This document shows positions 10,899-23,140 of a DNA stretch of 64,000 bases, piece after piece. This stretch comes from Xiphydria camelus. Taxonomy: Eukaryota; Arthropoda; Insecta; Hymenoptera; Xiphydriidae. The stretch lies in NCBI GenBank assembly GCA_963678675.1, contig OY783194.1, forward strand, positions 32,466,278-32,530,277, given 5' to 3'. Below the pieces are notes generated by a model. That model ran no database searches and was not told where the DNA came from. It was given only the letters and a program-made list of their open reading frames with translations. Within the stretch, counting starts at the first letter, position 1, and every line of letters begins with the position of its first letter. The position numbers were made by a program, and so were the translations under genes.

Positions 10899-11984
10899 TA
10901 CAGAGTAGGGTGAATCGACGAGTTCTTCGCCGTTTGATTTTCGAATGAATTTTCGTCGAGCAAAAATCTCACGACGAGTGAATAAATAAATACATACACG
11001 CGGAAGTATATACCTACTCCATATGGAGTATATCGCAAATTCGGGCCATATATCCTCGTTCTTCGTTTCAATTATAGGTACATACCTATACTTATACTTG
11101 CGCTTAATTTAATCGCAAGATCTCGTAAATCGAGACGACGTTTCGACATCGTATCGATGTCCCGTAGTACTTTTGTAACAGGTACATATTAACATCCGTT
11201 ACCTACTCGAACGTTTCGTTCCACGTTTCAACGTGGCGACTTGCGCGCGGCGCGATTACGGTGAGCAAAACCGAACCCGTGACCAGGGTTAACAGAGATG
11301 GCGCGCGATACGGACTCGTAGTGACGAGGGCATTTTTTTGTCCCGCGCAGCCGAGATCCAAGGATTCCAAACGCCTCTTAACCTAGATCTCGCGGTTTGC
11401 CATCACGACCGGGGAGGAATGTCGGGCCGAACGCTGACGATTGAGCGCGCGCGCGCGCGCGCGCGGTCAAAGTGCCATCAGCGTTCGATGAGGCACGTGT
11501 GTCGATCGAGTAATATTTCCCCGAGCTCCCGATACCGCGCGGATGATGCGCCCGTCCGCGAGACGCGCCCGAGATAGGCGCGAGAAATTTTCGACGAAAC
11601 TACCGGAAGGACACACGCGAGCGCCGACCTATTTCACGGACGCGCTCGTGTGCGATTTAACGTCCATTGGAGCGCTGTAAGTAGAGCATGCACGCAATCT
11701 GCCGACGTGTTGAAGCGGTGAGAGGGCACGAAGGGGGAGGGGGGGGGGGTGAAGAGGGAGAAAGAGCCCTTGCGCTCATCCCTCTCTTTCCCTCCGTACG
11801 ATGGGCACCTACACGTACGTAGCGCGGTCACGGGGATTACGCCCCTCGGTCGATCGAGTGTGAGAAGGTGGGGGAGGGAAAGAGAGAGGTGGAGAGAGAC
11901 AGAGAGAAAGAGAGGAAGCGAGTGCAAGGGAAAAAGGCGAGACATGCGAACCGAATAAACCGATCGTCAATTTACGCTGCGCGT
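10899..11984. other. Unique stretch, partly purine-rich
   Basis: Includes GC alternation (11447-11464), a G run (about 11738-11750) and a GA-rich tract (11870-11935). No gene can be supported. Confidence 0.4.
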
Positions 11985-12186
11985 TGAGACTAAACTTACT
12001 CGCCAGGAAAGAAACTCGAATCGCTATTATCTCGTTATTTATGAACTTTTGGCCTACATCGATATAAGACTTTATTGTAGACAAAAATGTAATCCTCGGA
12101 AAAGTATTATACAAACATCAGCCAAATGTGCACAGATAGTGAGATAATAGTGATTCGTTTCATTCCTGGCGAGTAAGTGTAATTTT
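11985..12186. mobile_element. Family A MITE, near-complete copy
   Basis: About 200 bp. It starts TGAGACTAAACTTACTCGCC and ends GGCGAGTAAGTGTAA, with inverted GAAACTCGAATC / GATTCGTTTC just inside. The interior has CTTTTGGCCTACATCGATAT and TATTATACAAACATC. Non-coding. Confidence 0.85.
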
Positions 12187-12191
12187 ACGTA

Positions 12192-12422
12192 CATTGAGAA
12201 AAAAATGCGATCAATTTAACCAAAATCTCAGAGACGATGACAAGACTATTTGGTGAAATACGGATCCTCTAAATGTGGATCCATTTGTTCGGCTAGACTG
12301 ACCACTTTTTGTGTAAGAATAACTAAATATTTGGTTTAACCGATCAGTATTTTGGTCAGAATAACTAAATGCATTCAACTAGCTGTCTTTCGTCATTTGA
12401 ACCTAATTATTTCTTTCGGCAT
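12192..12422. mobile_element. Family F MITE, copy 2
   Basis: Starts TA-CATTGAGAAAAAAATGCG and ends CCTAATTATTTCTTTCGG. The interior has the family motifs TTTGGTGAAATACGGATCC and AATAACTAAATATTTGGTTT. It begins a few bases after the preceding family A copy. Confidence 0.8.
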
Positions 12423-13098
12423 ATCTACATACGTATCCACACACCGCGCGCGCGCGCGCTAGACGGTGCATAATACCGAGGCACAGGCGAACCTTACGCG
12501 CCGTCGACAAGGGGATAAGAGGAAAGGAGAGAGTGAGAGGAAACGGCCGTGGAGGGCAAGCGGCGGAGAGCAGGGTGGGGAGGGGGATTCTAGGAGGGTT
12601 TGGCGTAGTATCGGTCATTACCTCCGCGCCGTGTAACTGGGTCAGTCGTCACAGGCAGCGCCTCGGTGTTCGCATCGACTCTCCTATCCGCTGCGACCGC
12701 GTAGCGCTCGCGCTCGCGATTCTTCGAAGCGGCGCAGACGACGGGGAATTTATATTTACCGCCTCCCGCAGAACCGGAGGCGCGTTTCGACGTGGACCAA
12801 ACTATTTGGACGCGGAACGTGGGTGTAACGCGCGAGGGGAAGGATGCTCCCGATGTTCGTACGCACTTATACGCGGCGACAATGCTGCAGTGTCGACATT
12901 CGCGCTGGTGATGGGGGCGTTGTGATCCAGGAGGGGGAAAAAAATTGAAATATTTCAAGCGCCAAGTATGCATACTTATTCCACGCGTACGAACGAACGT
13001 GGGAATCGATTATAAGACCGTTATCGAGAGAAGAAACGATAGGGTTATCGAATATGTCGTTGGGATATGATTCGAACGAAAAAGTATTGTATGATGTA
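12423..13098. other. GC-rich unique DNA, no supported gene
   Basis: Overlapping frames of 127-130 codons on both strands cover the same bases. Neither shows a domain. Confidence 0.35.
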
Positions 13099-13473
13099 GA
13101 CGGAAAAACTGATACGTTAAATTTGATTGTGTTTATAATAAAAAAAAAAAGATACACAAAGGTTTTCAGATGTCCCTACTGTGTGCTGGAAAACAATTTT
13201 CTCTCAGAAATTAGTAAATCGTAAAATGTACCGATATAATACATTTTACAGTGTTTATAATAAAAGAGGAATACGCGAGGGTTTTTTGATATTTCTACTG
13301 CGCTGGAAGACGAATTCTTCTCAGAAATTAGTAAATTATAATATAAATTATCTCACGATTTAATGTTTTCGCAAGAAAAGTTACTCTACTGCACTGTAAA
13401 AACATCCGAAAACCCTTATGTATACCTCTTTCGTTGTAAACATGATAAAATTTACCGTATCAGTCTTTCCGTG
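13099..13473. mobile_element. Family K MITE, copy 1
   Basis: Starts TA-GACGGAAAAACTGATACG and ends TACCGTATCAGTCTTTCCGTG. It contains two internal units with AATAAAAGAGGAATACGCG, TTCTCAGAAATTAGTAAAT and GTTTTTTGATATTTCTACTG. The same units are found in tandem at 25118-25821 and 44500-45342. Confidence 0.8.
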
Positions 13474-13914
13474 AACTCTCGACTCCGATCTTCGGAATGC
13501 GAGGCTAAATTATAGCCCAAGCGAGTGTCGCGAATGCAATTCTCGACTATCTCGGAAACGATCATCTACTCGTGGAACGATTGATAATTTTGAGTATAAC
13601 AAATATTCCCGTCATCTACAAATACGTCCCTCTTACGTCTCGACGCCGACGGGGCGTTGCTGCAGTTGGTCGATTCCGGGAAATCTATCGCGGGTCGGGT
13701 GGTGGCAGCTCAAAGCCGATCGAATACGCGGTCTGAATGAGCAACGCTAGACGGTGTCCTCGACTCGTAGCTTATTTTTGGAACGCCCGACGCCGAGACG
13801 TATCCCGCCTATCATATGTAAGAGTAATACCTATACATATCTCGTTTCTGGCAATAATCAGGTGTCGCTACTCGACGAACGGCGATAAATTTTGCTATTC
13901 CACCCCGTCGTTCG
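13474..13914. other. Unique intergenic stretch
   Basis: No repeat match, no supported gene. Confidence 0.35.
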
Positions 13915-14103
13915 CACTGAGGGAAGTAATTGCTGGTGCCAAAAATTGTTGTCTGCTTCAGTCGAAAACGTGATATAATTTCAGAATGAATCCATGGTTT
14001 TCTTCATGCAAGAAAATATTTGACAGGCTCGAGTAATTGTTTCTTTTTCCACAAAAAGAATTTCTTACTCTTGTGACGGTATTCTTGAATCAAGAATATC
14101 ACA

Positions 14104-14302
14104 TGAGGCTAAATTTACTCGCTAGGAAATAAACTCGAATCACTATTATCTTATGACCTTTTGGCAGATGTTTATTTAATACTTTTTTGAAGGTTACATT
14201 TTATCTATAACAAAGTCTTATATCGATATAAGCCAAAAGTTCATTGATAATAAGAGAATATTGATTCGAGTTTCTTTCCTGTGGCGAGTAAGTTTAACCT
14301 CA
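14104..14302. mobile_element. Family A MITE nested in AA, complete
   Basis: TIRs of about 40 bp: TGAGGCTAAATTTACTCGCT at the left and GGCGAGTAAGTTTAACCTCA at the right. The inner pairs are GAAATAAACTCGAATCA / TGATTCGAGTTTCTTTC. CA lies on both sides. At 30578 another A copy sits after the same AA sequence (GAATCAAGAATAYCAC). Confidence 0.85.
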
Positions 14303-14307
14303 CATGG

Positions 14308-15636
14308 TATAGGGGAGAGTTGCCTAAATTGAACCTTCTGGCTATGTTAAATAAATAAGCATTTCCACGTCATCTATCAGTAGAAATATTCAAACCTTTT
14401 AGTACCGGTCAGTATGTCTACAAAAAATACATGAAATTTTAATTTTTAACTCCCTTAAAATTTTTTCAATCAAACTCTCGACCGCCCTATTTGATGTATC
14501 TTTTCACGCTGCATCCGAAAATTGCAGATATATTGACGATATCTCAAAGGAAATATAAGATATTGATGATTTCATGTACCAAACAATTTTCACAATTATT
14601 TTTTTCACGGAAAATCATCGATATTTCGGTCTTCCTTTGAGATATCCTCGATATATCTATAATTTTCGTTATCAGCACGAAAAAATACATAAGATAGGAT
14701 GGTCGAGAGTTCAATTTTTCGTGAAAATTGAAATCTCTGAAATCAATCTCTCGACCACCCTATCCGATGTATTTTTTCACGCTGATTCCGAAAATGGCAG
14801 ATATATTGACGATATCTCAAAGGAAATATAAGATATCGGTGATTTTATGTACCAGAAAATCATTTTTTTCACGGAAAATCATCGATATTTCGGTCTTCCT
14901 TTGAGATATCCTTGATGTATCTATAATTTTCGTAATCAGCGCAAAAAAATACATAAGATAGGATGATCGAAAGTTCGATTCCAGAGATTTCGATTTTTGT
15001 CAAAATCTTAAGGCATTTACTCAACATTTTTTCAATTTTTCGCGAAAATTGAAATCTCTGAAATCGATCTCTCGACCACCCTATCCGATGTATTTTTTCA
15101 CGCTGATTCCGAAAATCATGGTTATCAGGTCCATATCTCAAAGGAAATGTGAGATATCAGCGATTTTATGTTCGGAAAAATTACTTTCTCATAAAAGAGT
15201 CATGGATATCTCGGTGTTCCTTTGAGATTTCCTCAGTATATTGATGATTTTCATAATCAACGCGAAAAAATACACCAGATAGGATGGTCGAGAGTTCAAT
15301 TCCAGAGATTTCGATATTTGTCAAAATCTTAAACGCTGATTCCAAAAATCATGCACTTATTTAGGAAATTTTAAAGGATCGCCGAGATATCGATGATTTT
15401 CCATGAAAAAAAAATGTTCCCGTACATAAAATCGTTAATATTTGATATTTCCTTTGAGATATATGTAGTCAATATATAAGGCATATATGTTAATAAGAGT
15501 GCATGATTTTGGGAATCAGCGCTTAAGATTTTGACAAAAATCGAAATCTCTGGAATCAGTGGAAATGCTCATTTACTTAAAATAGCCAGGAGGTTCAATG
15601 TAGATACCGGTTCAATATAGGCAACTCTCCCCTATA
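14308..15636. mobile_element. Family M element with 28-bp TIR and internal repeats
   Basis: The ends 14308-14335 and 15609-15636 are inverted repeats of 28 bp with a single mismatch (TATAGGGGAGAGTTGCCTA...). The 1.33-kb interior is non-coding. It is built from units of about 280-310 bp: CTCTCGACCACCCTATCCGA recurs near 14478, 14755 and 15070, and its inverse near 14693, 14956 and 15280. Each unit is tied to GATATCTCAAAGGAAATATA. The superfamily is unclear and no target duplication is obvious. Confidence 0.8.
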
Positions 15637-15735
15637 TTCTTCCATCTAGAATCTGTATTCTTAAAAATGCGTAACATCATAATATCCTTCATTCAAGAAA
15701 CACCTTTTCGAAACTATCACTTATTTCTCTCAGTG

Positions 15736-17668
15736 CAGGCGCGAGGTCAACGCAATTTTTAAACCGAATCTTCATCACCGCACCCTCGATACACGCGGGT
15801 ACACCCGCGCCGGGCGCGAGGCAACGAGTCGATCGAACGGACGGATTAGCGCGCGTTGCGAGGATAACGAGATCCGATGTACGTACGCCGCCACCGCCTC
15901 CTACCTACGTACCTATATAATTAATTACGCGTTGCGAGCGTGACGAGCCGCGGCGGGGATTCCATATTCACAATGGAGGTCCAATTTGTAACCCCTTCCT
16001 CGCCCCGAGCGCGGGGTACCTAATACGTACGCGCGTACACGCCGCGCATACGTCGGTACACGCCACACACGTACAACCCGCGAGGCAACGTCGAGCGGGG
16101 ACATTCCGGGGCAAAGGTTGAGGAACGCTGGCGTGCAAGCTCGCTCGCCCCACCCCCCCTCTTCCGCTCCGTCTCCACAACACCCCCACCCCCCCGTTGG
16201 TCGGCATTGCTCTTCGCGTTTTCGAACCCGACCTACCCCAATCCCCCTCCGTGCTCTTCCGCTGACGTCCACCTCCCTCCACCGAGCCGTGGATATACGT
16301 TATACGCTCTCTCGCTAACTTTTGCGTCGCACCGCGGCGTTTCTCGGTTCCCGTGTTACGTGGTACCTACACTCTTCGTAACGAGTCTCTTCGCGCGAGG
16401 AGTTTCCAAACGTTGCTCCTTCCCACGGAACTGCGCTCTTTTCGCGATTCTTCGATCCGTCGCGAATAGAAGAGCGGTACACGCGGGCGGCGCGGAACGT
16501 ATGGCGAATAACGATCGAACGACGCGAGGTGGGGATCTCCCACTGTGCCGCAGAGTCGACTACTATACCGCGCGGTTAGAAGCGAGACTCGACCGCGTGC
16601 GAGAAACGCGATATTCGTAGTTCGCATAGTCGGTAGTTCTTGCGGGGGCAATTTTTGGCCGACGACGTTCGAGCGTCGCGGTTGACTGTTTGTTTGTTTT
16701 TTAAATTGGAGGACATTCAGTTTTAACGTAAATTGTTGTTTATTGCAGATTCGACAAATTTGAACGAAATTCTCAACCCTTTGTTTTTTCATTTTTCATT
16801 TTCCGCCTCATCTAATTATTGTAAGCTGGAAACGATATTTTGAAGTACAGCTAAATGCGTCGTGGTCTGATAAGACTATCTCCCTCGCACACTCGTTGCT
16901 TGGTATAAGTGCGACTCTCTGCCTTCCCGATGACGTCACAATCTTGCAGAGAGAAACGCATTCACAAACTCGGCGAATAATTACTTTTCCGAGCCGTTTC
17001 TTTTTCGTTTATTATCGAACGTGTATACGGATTGCAAATTAGATATTTCTATGTATGAATATTTTCTTTGTGTTAAAACCGAATTCGTTCCTCTCCTCAG
17101 CGATGGCGCCGTGATATCCGCGGAAAATGCAGGAGTATCGACGTTTCTCGAGGGGCGAGCTCGACTGACGAGACGAGCCAGTTTCGGGGCGGGCGACGAA
17201 ATCCGTTCGATTCTATTTTGAAGGTACGCGCGATATCGAGGCGGTGCGATTCGCTCGTACGGCGGCCGCGGCTAATGAGTCGCTATTTTCGAGCGGCTAA
17301 ACCGCGTCCGCGGCGCTCATTGCGCGCACGCGAAGAGGAGAAAGATCGTGGCGCGCGCGATGCACGTTGACCCATATTCGGGTCGTTGCTATTTCAGATC
17401 TTCTATCCTCTCCGCAGAGGAGGAAGGTCGCCGGTCGGCGTATAGAAAAGGTTAGGTTGTCCCGGTCTCGCCCGGCAACGGTGCGAGCGTACACGGTCGA
17501 AAGCAAACCGTTGGTACCTATATATACTGCCGGAGAAAAATACGGTCATATATGGTGTAGCTATGAGAATACAAATATATTATGAAGTCGAGTAGACGTT
17601 AGAAGATTCGCCGCGATCGATGTTTCACTCGAATTGCATTAAACGAGTTTTTACGCTGAATTTATCTA
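15736..17668. other. GC-rich unique DNA, no supported gene
   Basis: CpG-rich to about 16.6 kb, then mixed. An open frame at 17021-17221 preceded by a pyrimidine tract and CAG could mimic an exon, but I recognise nothing in it and no partner exon. Confidence 0.35.
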
Positions 17669-18095
17669 CACCGAGAAGACAGTTTGTCAGTAGTTAATAA
17701 ATGTAATTGATTGGGCCAAGAAAATATATGATTATTATTGAAATATTTATTTCATTCAAATGGTTGCCTCAAAGGATCTAATTGTGCCAAATAAATATCG
17801 TAACAGTTAACGAATATTTCCTTGGTCTGATAAAATGTGGAACGATAAAGTGTCAGTATATTAATAACGAATAAATATAAGTTTAAATACGGCGAAAAAA
17901 ATATTTCACTGTGCGAAGAAAATATACGATTATTATTGAAATTTTTATTTCATTCAAATGGTTGCTTCAAAGGATCAAATAATTGGCCCAAATAAATATC
18001 GTAATAGTTAAGAATATTTTCTTGATTCAATAAAGTGTTTATTTCGCCATATTTAAACAAGCATTTATCAACTACAAATAAACTGTTTTCTCGGT
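17669..18095. mobile_element. Family G MITE, partly duplicated in tandem
   Basis: Flanked by TA on both sides (17667-17668, 18096-18097). It starts CACCGAGAAGACAGTTTGTC and ends AAACTGTTTTCTCGGTG. The central block (ATGATTATTATTGAAATATT ... AATAAATATCGTAACAGTTA) occurs twice about 185 bp apart, so the element contains an internal duplication or two fused copies. Confidence 0.85.
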
Positions 18096-18112
18096 GTACG
18101 GATATGTATACG

Positions 18113-18318
18113 GCAGGGTAGATAGAGGCTAAAAGCGCTGCGGAGTAAAAAGTATACAGGTACCATTTTTGGTTAGTCTTAAAGAATAATGAACTATTTG
18201 ATAATTACGTTACGTAAAAAAAGCCTTCGTACCTATGCGATAAACGAAACGATCTGTTTATTAAAATCTATCGAATGGCACTTTTCACCTCCAGCACTAT
18301 TAACCCCACTCTGCCCTA
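18113..18318. mobile_element. Family L MITE, copy 1
   Basis: Ends pair as GGGTAGATAGAGGCTAAAAG and TTAACCCCACTCTGCCC. It is the reverse-oriented counterpart of 25515-25730: both share TTTGATAATTACGTTACGTA, AAACGAAACGATCTGTTTAT and TCTATCGAATGG. Confidence 0.85.
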
Positions 18319-19350
18319 CGCTTCTCCACGAGAAGAAAGATCCTCTCACGAAGTAAGAAAAAGAGACCTTTCGATATACCCGATAGATACGCACGTGTTC
18401 ATGCTGATAAACCGCGAGATTACTCGAAACCCAAAGTCGTACTCGAGGCACCGGTACGCAAAGTCAAGTGCGAATCGCGTACCTACGAGTATACATACAT
18501 CCGCAAGAGAGTCTTAACCCTCCGTTAGTCTGCCGGGGTCTGGCAGAGCCCAACTAAATGCAATTTTCACATTACATTGTTTCACCAGACTAGGTAACGC
18601 AGGGTTAAAAAAAAAGTCGAAGCTGCACTTTCTCCCGAAATTCGAAACCGCTCTACGTATGCACACATAGGTACGTACAAGTATGTAGGTACGTAGGTAC
18701 CGACAGGTACAGGAAGATACCCCACACGGCGTGGTCGGACGATTCGCGAAGAGCGATTCAGGGGACACCCCACCTGTGATGCACCTCGTTGCATCGCGCT
18801 CTCCCACCACGGAGGTCTCGGGTGCCCCTCTACTCGCGAATTGCCCCCCACCACGACACGCGGTCTCCGAGCGAAACGGCGGGTTAGGGGTGGTCGGTGC
18901 GCAGGCGGTACGCGCACGCGCGAAAATAGTAAACACTCCCCGACTGCGCACCGTGGCCCGTCTTGCGGAAGGTCCGGGCCGCGGCCGGTCGGACGCCACT
19001 ACCGAGTAGGAAGAGACGGAGAGAACACGCGGGACCGCGCGCGCGGAGGAGTCGCGAGGGTGAGAGCAGGGGGACGGCTCGATACGAGTGGCTCGGGTTC
19101 AATGCACAGCGCCGCTTTCCACCCCCTCTCCCGCGACGACGCGCTGCTTCCTCATCGGCACCCGCCGGGGGTGCACTCGTTTTCATCGCCGAGGAGGTGG
19201 ACTCAGCGACATGCGTTGCGCCTTGCGTGCACTCGTATGCGTGTCTATCGAATGCATCGAATGTATTTTTACGGGAGAAAGCAATCGAGACTCGCGCGCA
19301 CGCGGCTGGTCAGGGTCTCGACCGTACGTAAGTATGTATGGGGAGGTATA
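18319..19350. other. GC-rich unique DNA, no supported gene
   Basis: Very CpG-rich between 18.7 and 19.2 kb, with up to five overlapping frames on both strands. The longest is 188 codons. No domain is recognised. Confidence 0.4.
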
Positions 19351-19758
19351 CAGGGTGTCCCAGGACTGATGGTAAAAAATGAAATAGTGGAGAGATTCTG
19401 GAGATAAAAATATGATAATAATTATTCCCCGTGAACACGTATGTCCTAAAGTGCACCCCTTCCAAGCTACAGCCCTTTAAAGTTATCAAAGGAACTTGCA
19501 TTATCTTGAATTCTGGTTGACAGGAAGTTAAGGTTAAAGCAAAATGATTAAGTTTGGGTTCTTAAAACAAAATTAAACCAAAATATTTGACTTCCTGTCA
19601 ACCAGAATTCAAGATAACGCAAGTTCCTTTGGTAACTTTGAAGGGCTGCAGCTTGGAAGGGGTTCACTTTAGGACATATGTTCATGGGGAAAAATTATCA
19701 TATTTTTATCTCCAGAATCCACTATTTCATTTTTTACCATCAGTCCTGGGACACCCTG
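19351..19758. mobile_element. Family O foldback, CAGGGTGTCCCA ends
   Basis: A 408-bp element flanked by TA on both sides, with arms of about 180 bp. It starts CAGGGTGTCCCAGGACTGAT and ends ATCAGTCCTGGGACACCCTG. Inner pairs include TTGAATTCTGGTTGACAGGA and its complement. Ends of the CAGGGTGTCCC type are common on arthropod MITEs. The short frames inside are arm shadows. Confidence 0.88.
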
Positions 19759-19898
19759 TATATGCTTATAGATCGTGAGTTTCGAGGAGACGCGCGTTAT
19801 TTCCGTATTCGCGAGGCGTCGCGGCGTCTGGGAGAAGTTGCGATTATGAATGCGGTACCGTTCGATGTGCTCGTCGTATCATCGCGGGGTCTATAGTA

Positions 19899-20160
19899 TA
19901 CAGAGAAAGAGAGAGAATCAGTTGGATCTACTAAAAATTACTTGCGAGATCGCGAGTAATTATTTATTTAGATCGAGATTTCATGTTTTTTCATTTTAAT
20001 TAGATATCTCTTCCTTGCGATCTTACAGTGCTTCGCGTGATCGTAAGGAAAAGATATCTGATTGACGCGCAGAAAACAATTTCATTGATATAAATAAATG
20101 ATTACTTGCGACCCTGTGAGTAATTTTCAGTAGATCATACAAATTTTTTTCATCTGTGTA
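19899..20160. mobile_element. Family B MITE, copy 3
   Basis: Uninterrupted copy with GAATCAGTTGGATCTACTAA, GCGAGATCGCGAGTAATTAT, the central hairpin TTCCTTGCGATCTTACA / GATCGTAAGGAA, and GACCCTGTGAGTAATTTTCA near the right end. This last stretch is the empty form of the site occupied in the copy at 42.6 kb. Confidence 0.85.
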
Positions 20161-21804
20161 CGAATAGAAACACGAGCCGCGACGTAGGATCTCGCAATCG
20201 ATCGGACTCTGCATTATCGGACGGTATTTAGACAAAAGCAATCGCGCGCATCGAAATAATACAAAATATATAATCGGTACCTACGATATCGGAAAAACGC
20301 CGAAATCCGCAGCGGTGGTCCTCAGCTCCGTTTCGACTGTTCTCGGAGCGTCTCGACGGCGACTTTGACCGTCGAACGACACCACCGCGAAATTGAATGG
20401 ACGCGAGAAAAAAACGCCGCGGCGGTATGCCGATCGAAGCGCGATTAAAAGTCGCCTCGCCATATAAACAAACTGCTGTGATAGCAGCGCGGCGATGCGG
20501 GGCGCGCTGGCTCGGGCGCGCGGAGGTCATTGACCGAGGGTGGCCGTAGAGCGCCGAGGGGTGGCGCAGGGAGGGCGGAGAGAGAAGCTGGGAGGAAAGA
20601 AGGAGAGAGATGCGCCGACGAATATAAGGGTGCAGAGAGAGAGAGAGACGGGAAGAGGGTTGTGCAGCGTGCAGTTGCATCGACCGACGCGACAGCTCAG
20701 CTGAGCGACTCTCTCTCCCCCGTTTCCCTCTTCCCCGCTTGCACCGAGTCTCGCCCTACGGCCAATCCCGGCCCACCGTTCGCTCTCGACGGTTCCTCTC
20801 CTCCGCCGCCTCACGCGGCCTGGACCTCGCGCAACCCTCGAACGAACGCGCGTCACGAGGACGCCGCGCGCTGTGAACGTGACCCTCAAAACTGAGACGT
20901 GCATGTGACGCGTACACACGAGCGGGTGTGCGCCGTGCGATCGCGCGTGGTGCGCGTTACGCACGGTAGAGAGGAGAGTCACGAGGGGCGAGAGACAGAG
21001 GGAGAAAGAGAATGGGGAGGAGGGGGTTGGATTCTTCGTGGAACGCGCGTATAGGGCGGTGACGCGATGCACGCGCGTTTCAAACGGGATCTAGTCAAAG
21101 ATGTTTATATGGAAGAGTGCGCAGGGGTAAGAGTGACGTTTGTTAACGCGGAGGGAGAATGCGGAAAGGGAGGTCCCGGAGTGCCTCGCGTCCATACGGA
21201 TGCTGTATGTGTATCGTGTGAGTCTTAACATACGTCTTTATGTGGAATAATTGCATGATTGAGGGGGCAAGTAGATAAGTACGTTTTTGGTCCGCCATTC
21301 ATTTTTGTTTCGTCGAGCTATAAGGGTCTATGCACAATGGAAGAACTGGGAAACAGGAATAAGGAGCGCGTTACGAATAGGCTAAAACATACGTCACAAT
21401 CGCGCGCGTATTGAAATTATTGGGAATGTGCCCCGCATCGATCCGCTCTACGATGAATTGTATAAATACGAGAAGAAATAATCGAGTGTGACAAAATTAT
21501 TCGCGAACGCGAGATTTATTTATAGCGGGCGTACTCGCGGATATCCTATTATACGCCTCGACGGTATCGACCGTACCTATTATTACCTACGTATATGGAA
21601 TAGCACCGAGCTCTTAGTCGAAATGCAGTTTCCCGAGACATCTATAAATGTCCCGAGGGAGCCTATAAATAGCGCGAGTTGCGCCCCGTATAATCGATAC
21701 GCCATATACCCCGTCCCACGCGGTATTTCGATGCGGGAGAATTTTTCGCGAGAATCGCACGAAACGAAGTTTCCATAAAAAAGAAATACCGCGTATATAT
21801 ATAA
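20161..21804. other. GC-rich unique DNA, no supported gene
   Basis: A dense CpG block at 20.25-21.1 kb includes GA-rich tracts and frames of 181 (minus) and 121 (plus) codons that overlap. It could be a promoter-type CpG-rich region, but no adjoining coding exon is visible. Confidence 0.35.
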
Positions 21805-22022
21805 GATAAAGTGAGAGAGATGCCCCAGTCTCCGTTCAACTTTGAAGGCGATTATCTCGAAAGGCAGTGGAGTTATACGAAAAATGTAAAGAAGCTTTTT
21901 CGTAGTCAAAATATAGGTAAGTATTTTTTATTTAAACTTTTTTTCGATATCTGCAACCGATTTCAAGATAATCGATTTTTAACTTGCTCTTCAATCGAGG
22001 CGTCTATCCCACTTTTACCCTA
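21805..22022. repeat. Family CC dispersed repeat, copy 2
   Basis: Reverse-oriented relative of 1954-2175. Starts GATAAAGTGAGAGAGATGCC and ends GCGTCTATCCCACTTTTACC. Shared blocks include TTTTTTTCGATATCTGCAA and GATAATCGATTTT. Confidence 0.75.
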
Positions 22023-23140
22023 TAAGTGTATACCTATATCGACTAATATTACAATACAAACGCTAATATACGATCCACACTCTCGCCCCTTATTCCGGGA
22101 AGACTCTTGCGCGGCCTCTCGACCGCCTCCCCAAGGAATTTCTGTTATCGCTCGGAACGACGGCCTTCCGTTAGCATCGTCTTCCATTCGCAACGATCGG
22201 CTTTCTGCCCCGATAAAAGAATCGTTTACCGGATAAATAAAAAATAACACCAACAAGACGCGACGAGAGGATCGCCCCATCGGTGAAACAACAGCTCCGT
22301 GGACACGTTTGAGGGGATCTTTCCTCGGGAGCGAACAATTAAGAACAGCGGCGGTGGAGACGAACGAATCGAAAGATCCGTCGGAGGGGAACGATGTATA
22401 TTCCCCGCGGGGTTATACCGTCTATTCGCTAAGGCCAGCCGCCACCCGCGCCGTCTTCCCAGACGCTCGTCTCCACCCCAGTCGCCCGGCTCCTATACAC
22501 CACCATCGCGTCTCGCACTCCACACTCTTTACGACGCGGAACAGCGGGCCGCGACGCTTCGCGCGTGCACGGCCGTCGTGGACATGTATTATATGTATAT
22601 CTATCGTGAATCCCCGTGTGGAAGTTGCTCGGTTTGCACGCTTGCGCAAACCGGTTTGTATCGGGAAGCCTTTGCATGTGGACGAAAAGACGGTAGTTCG
22701 TGCAGTCCAAAAAGCGCGGCTTGTGCAGTCGTCGCACAGCCAAAGATTTGGTTAGTACAGACTCGGTTTGCACGATAAAGCTTGTAAAGACAAATGATAA
22801 CTACTGAGGTTTGCGCGAACTTAGTTGTACCGTGTGGACAAGCTTGCGGTTCCGCCTCTTTTGCGCAAACTATACCGTGCAAGTAAGTTGCTACCGTGCG
22901 GCCGCCTCTTTAGGCGCAGACTTTTGCCTCATTTGCCGTAGCGCCGCGAGATGGCGAGTCCACCTCTCCTTCGCAGGAGGAAAAGTACCCTTTCGCGTAA
23001 AGAGAAGGCCCCGCCGAACGCAGAGAGATTACTCTTTTATCACACAGATGTATCTGTTGCGTATTATATTATGCGTATAAAAATAAAAAATAAATAAATA
23101 AAAGGACTCTCGAAGGAATTAATCGGAATGGAGGAAGAGT
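22023..23140. other. Unique stretch with recurring GTGCAGTC / GCGCAAAC words
   Basis: No supported gene. Between about 22615 and 22900 the words TTTGCAC, GCGCAAAC and GTGCAGTC recur several times in both orientations, but I could not resolve a unit length. Confidence 0.3.

Larger units (their letters stand above)
13915..15735. mobile_element. Family AA MITE split by two later insertions
   Basis: The outer element starts CACTGAGGGAAGTAATTGC at 13915 and ends CTTATTTCTCTCAGTG at 15735. Removing the family A copy (14104-14302) and the family M element (14308-15636) leaves about 290 bp, close to the 280 bp of the intact AA copy at 2246-2525. So AA is the oldest of the three layers. Confidence 0.75.

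Noticed and set aside
17021..17221. Open frame of 66 codons with an acceptor-like site near 17100
   Set aside because: No recognisable protein and no matching exon nearby.
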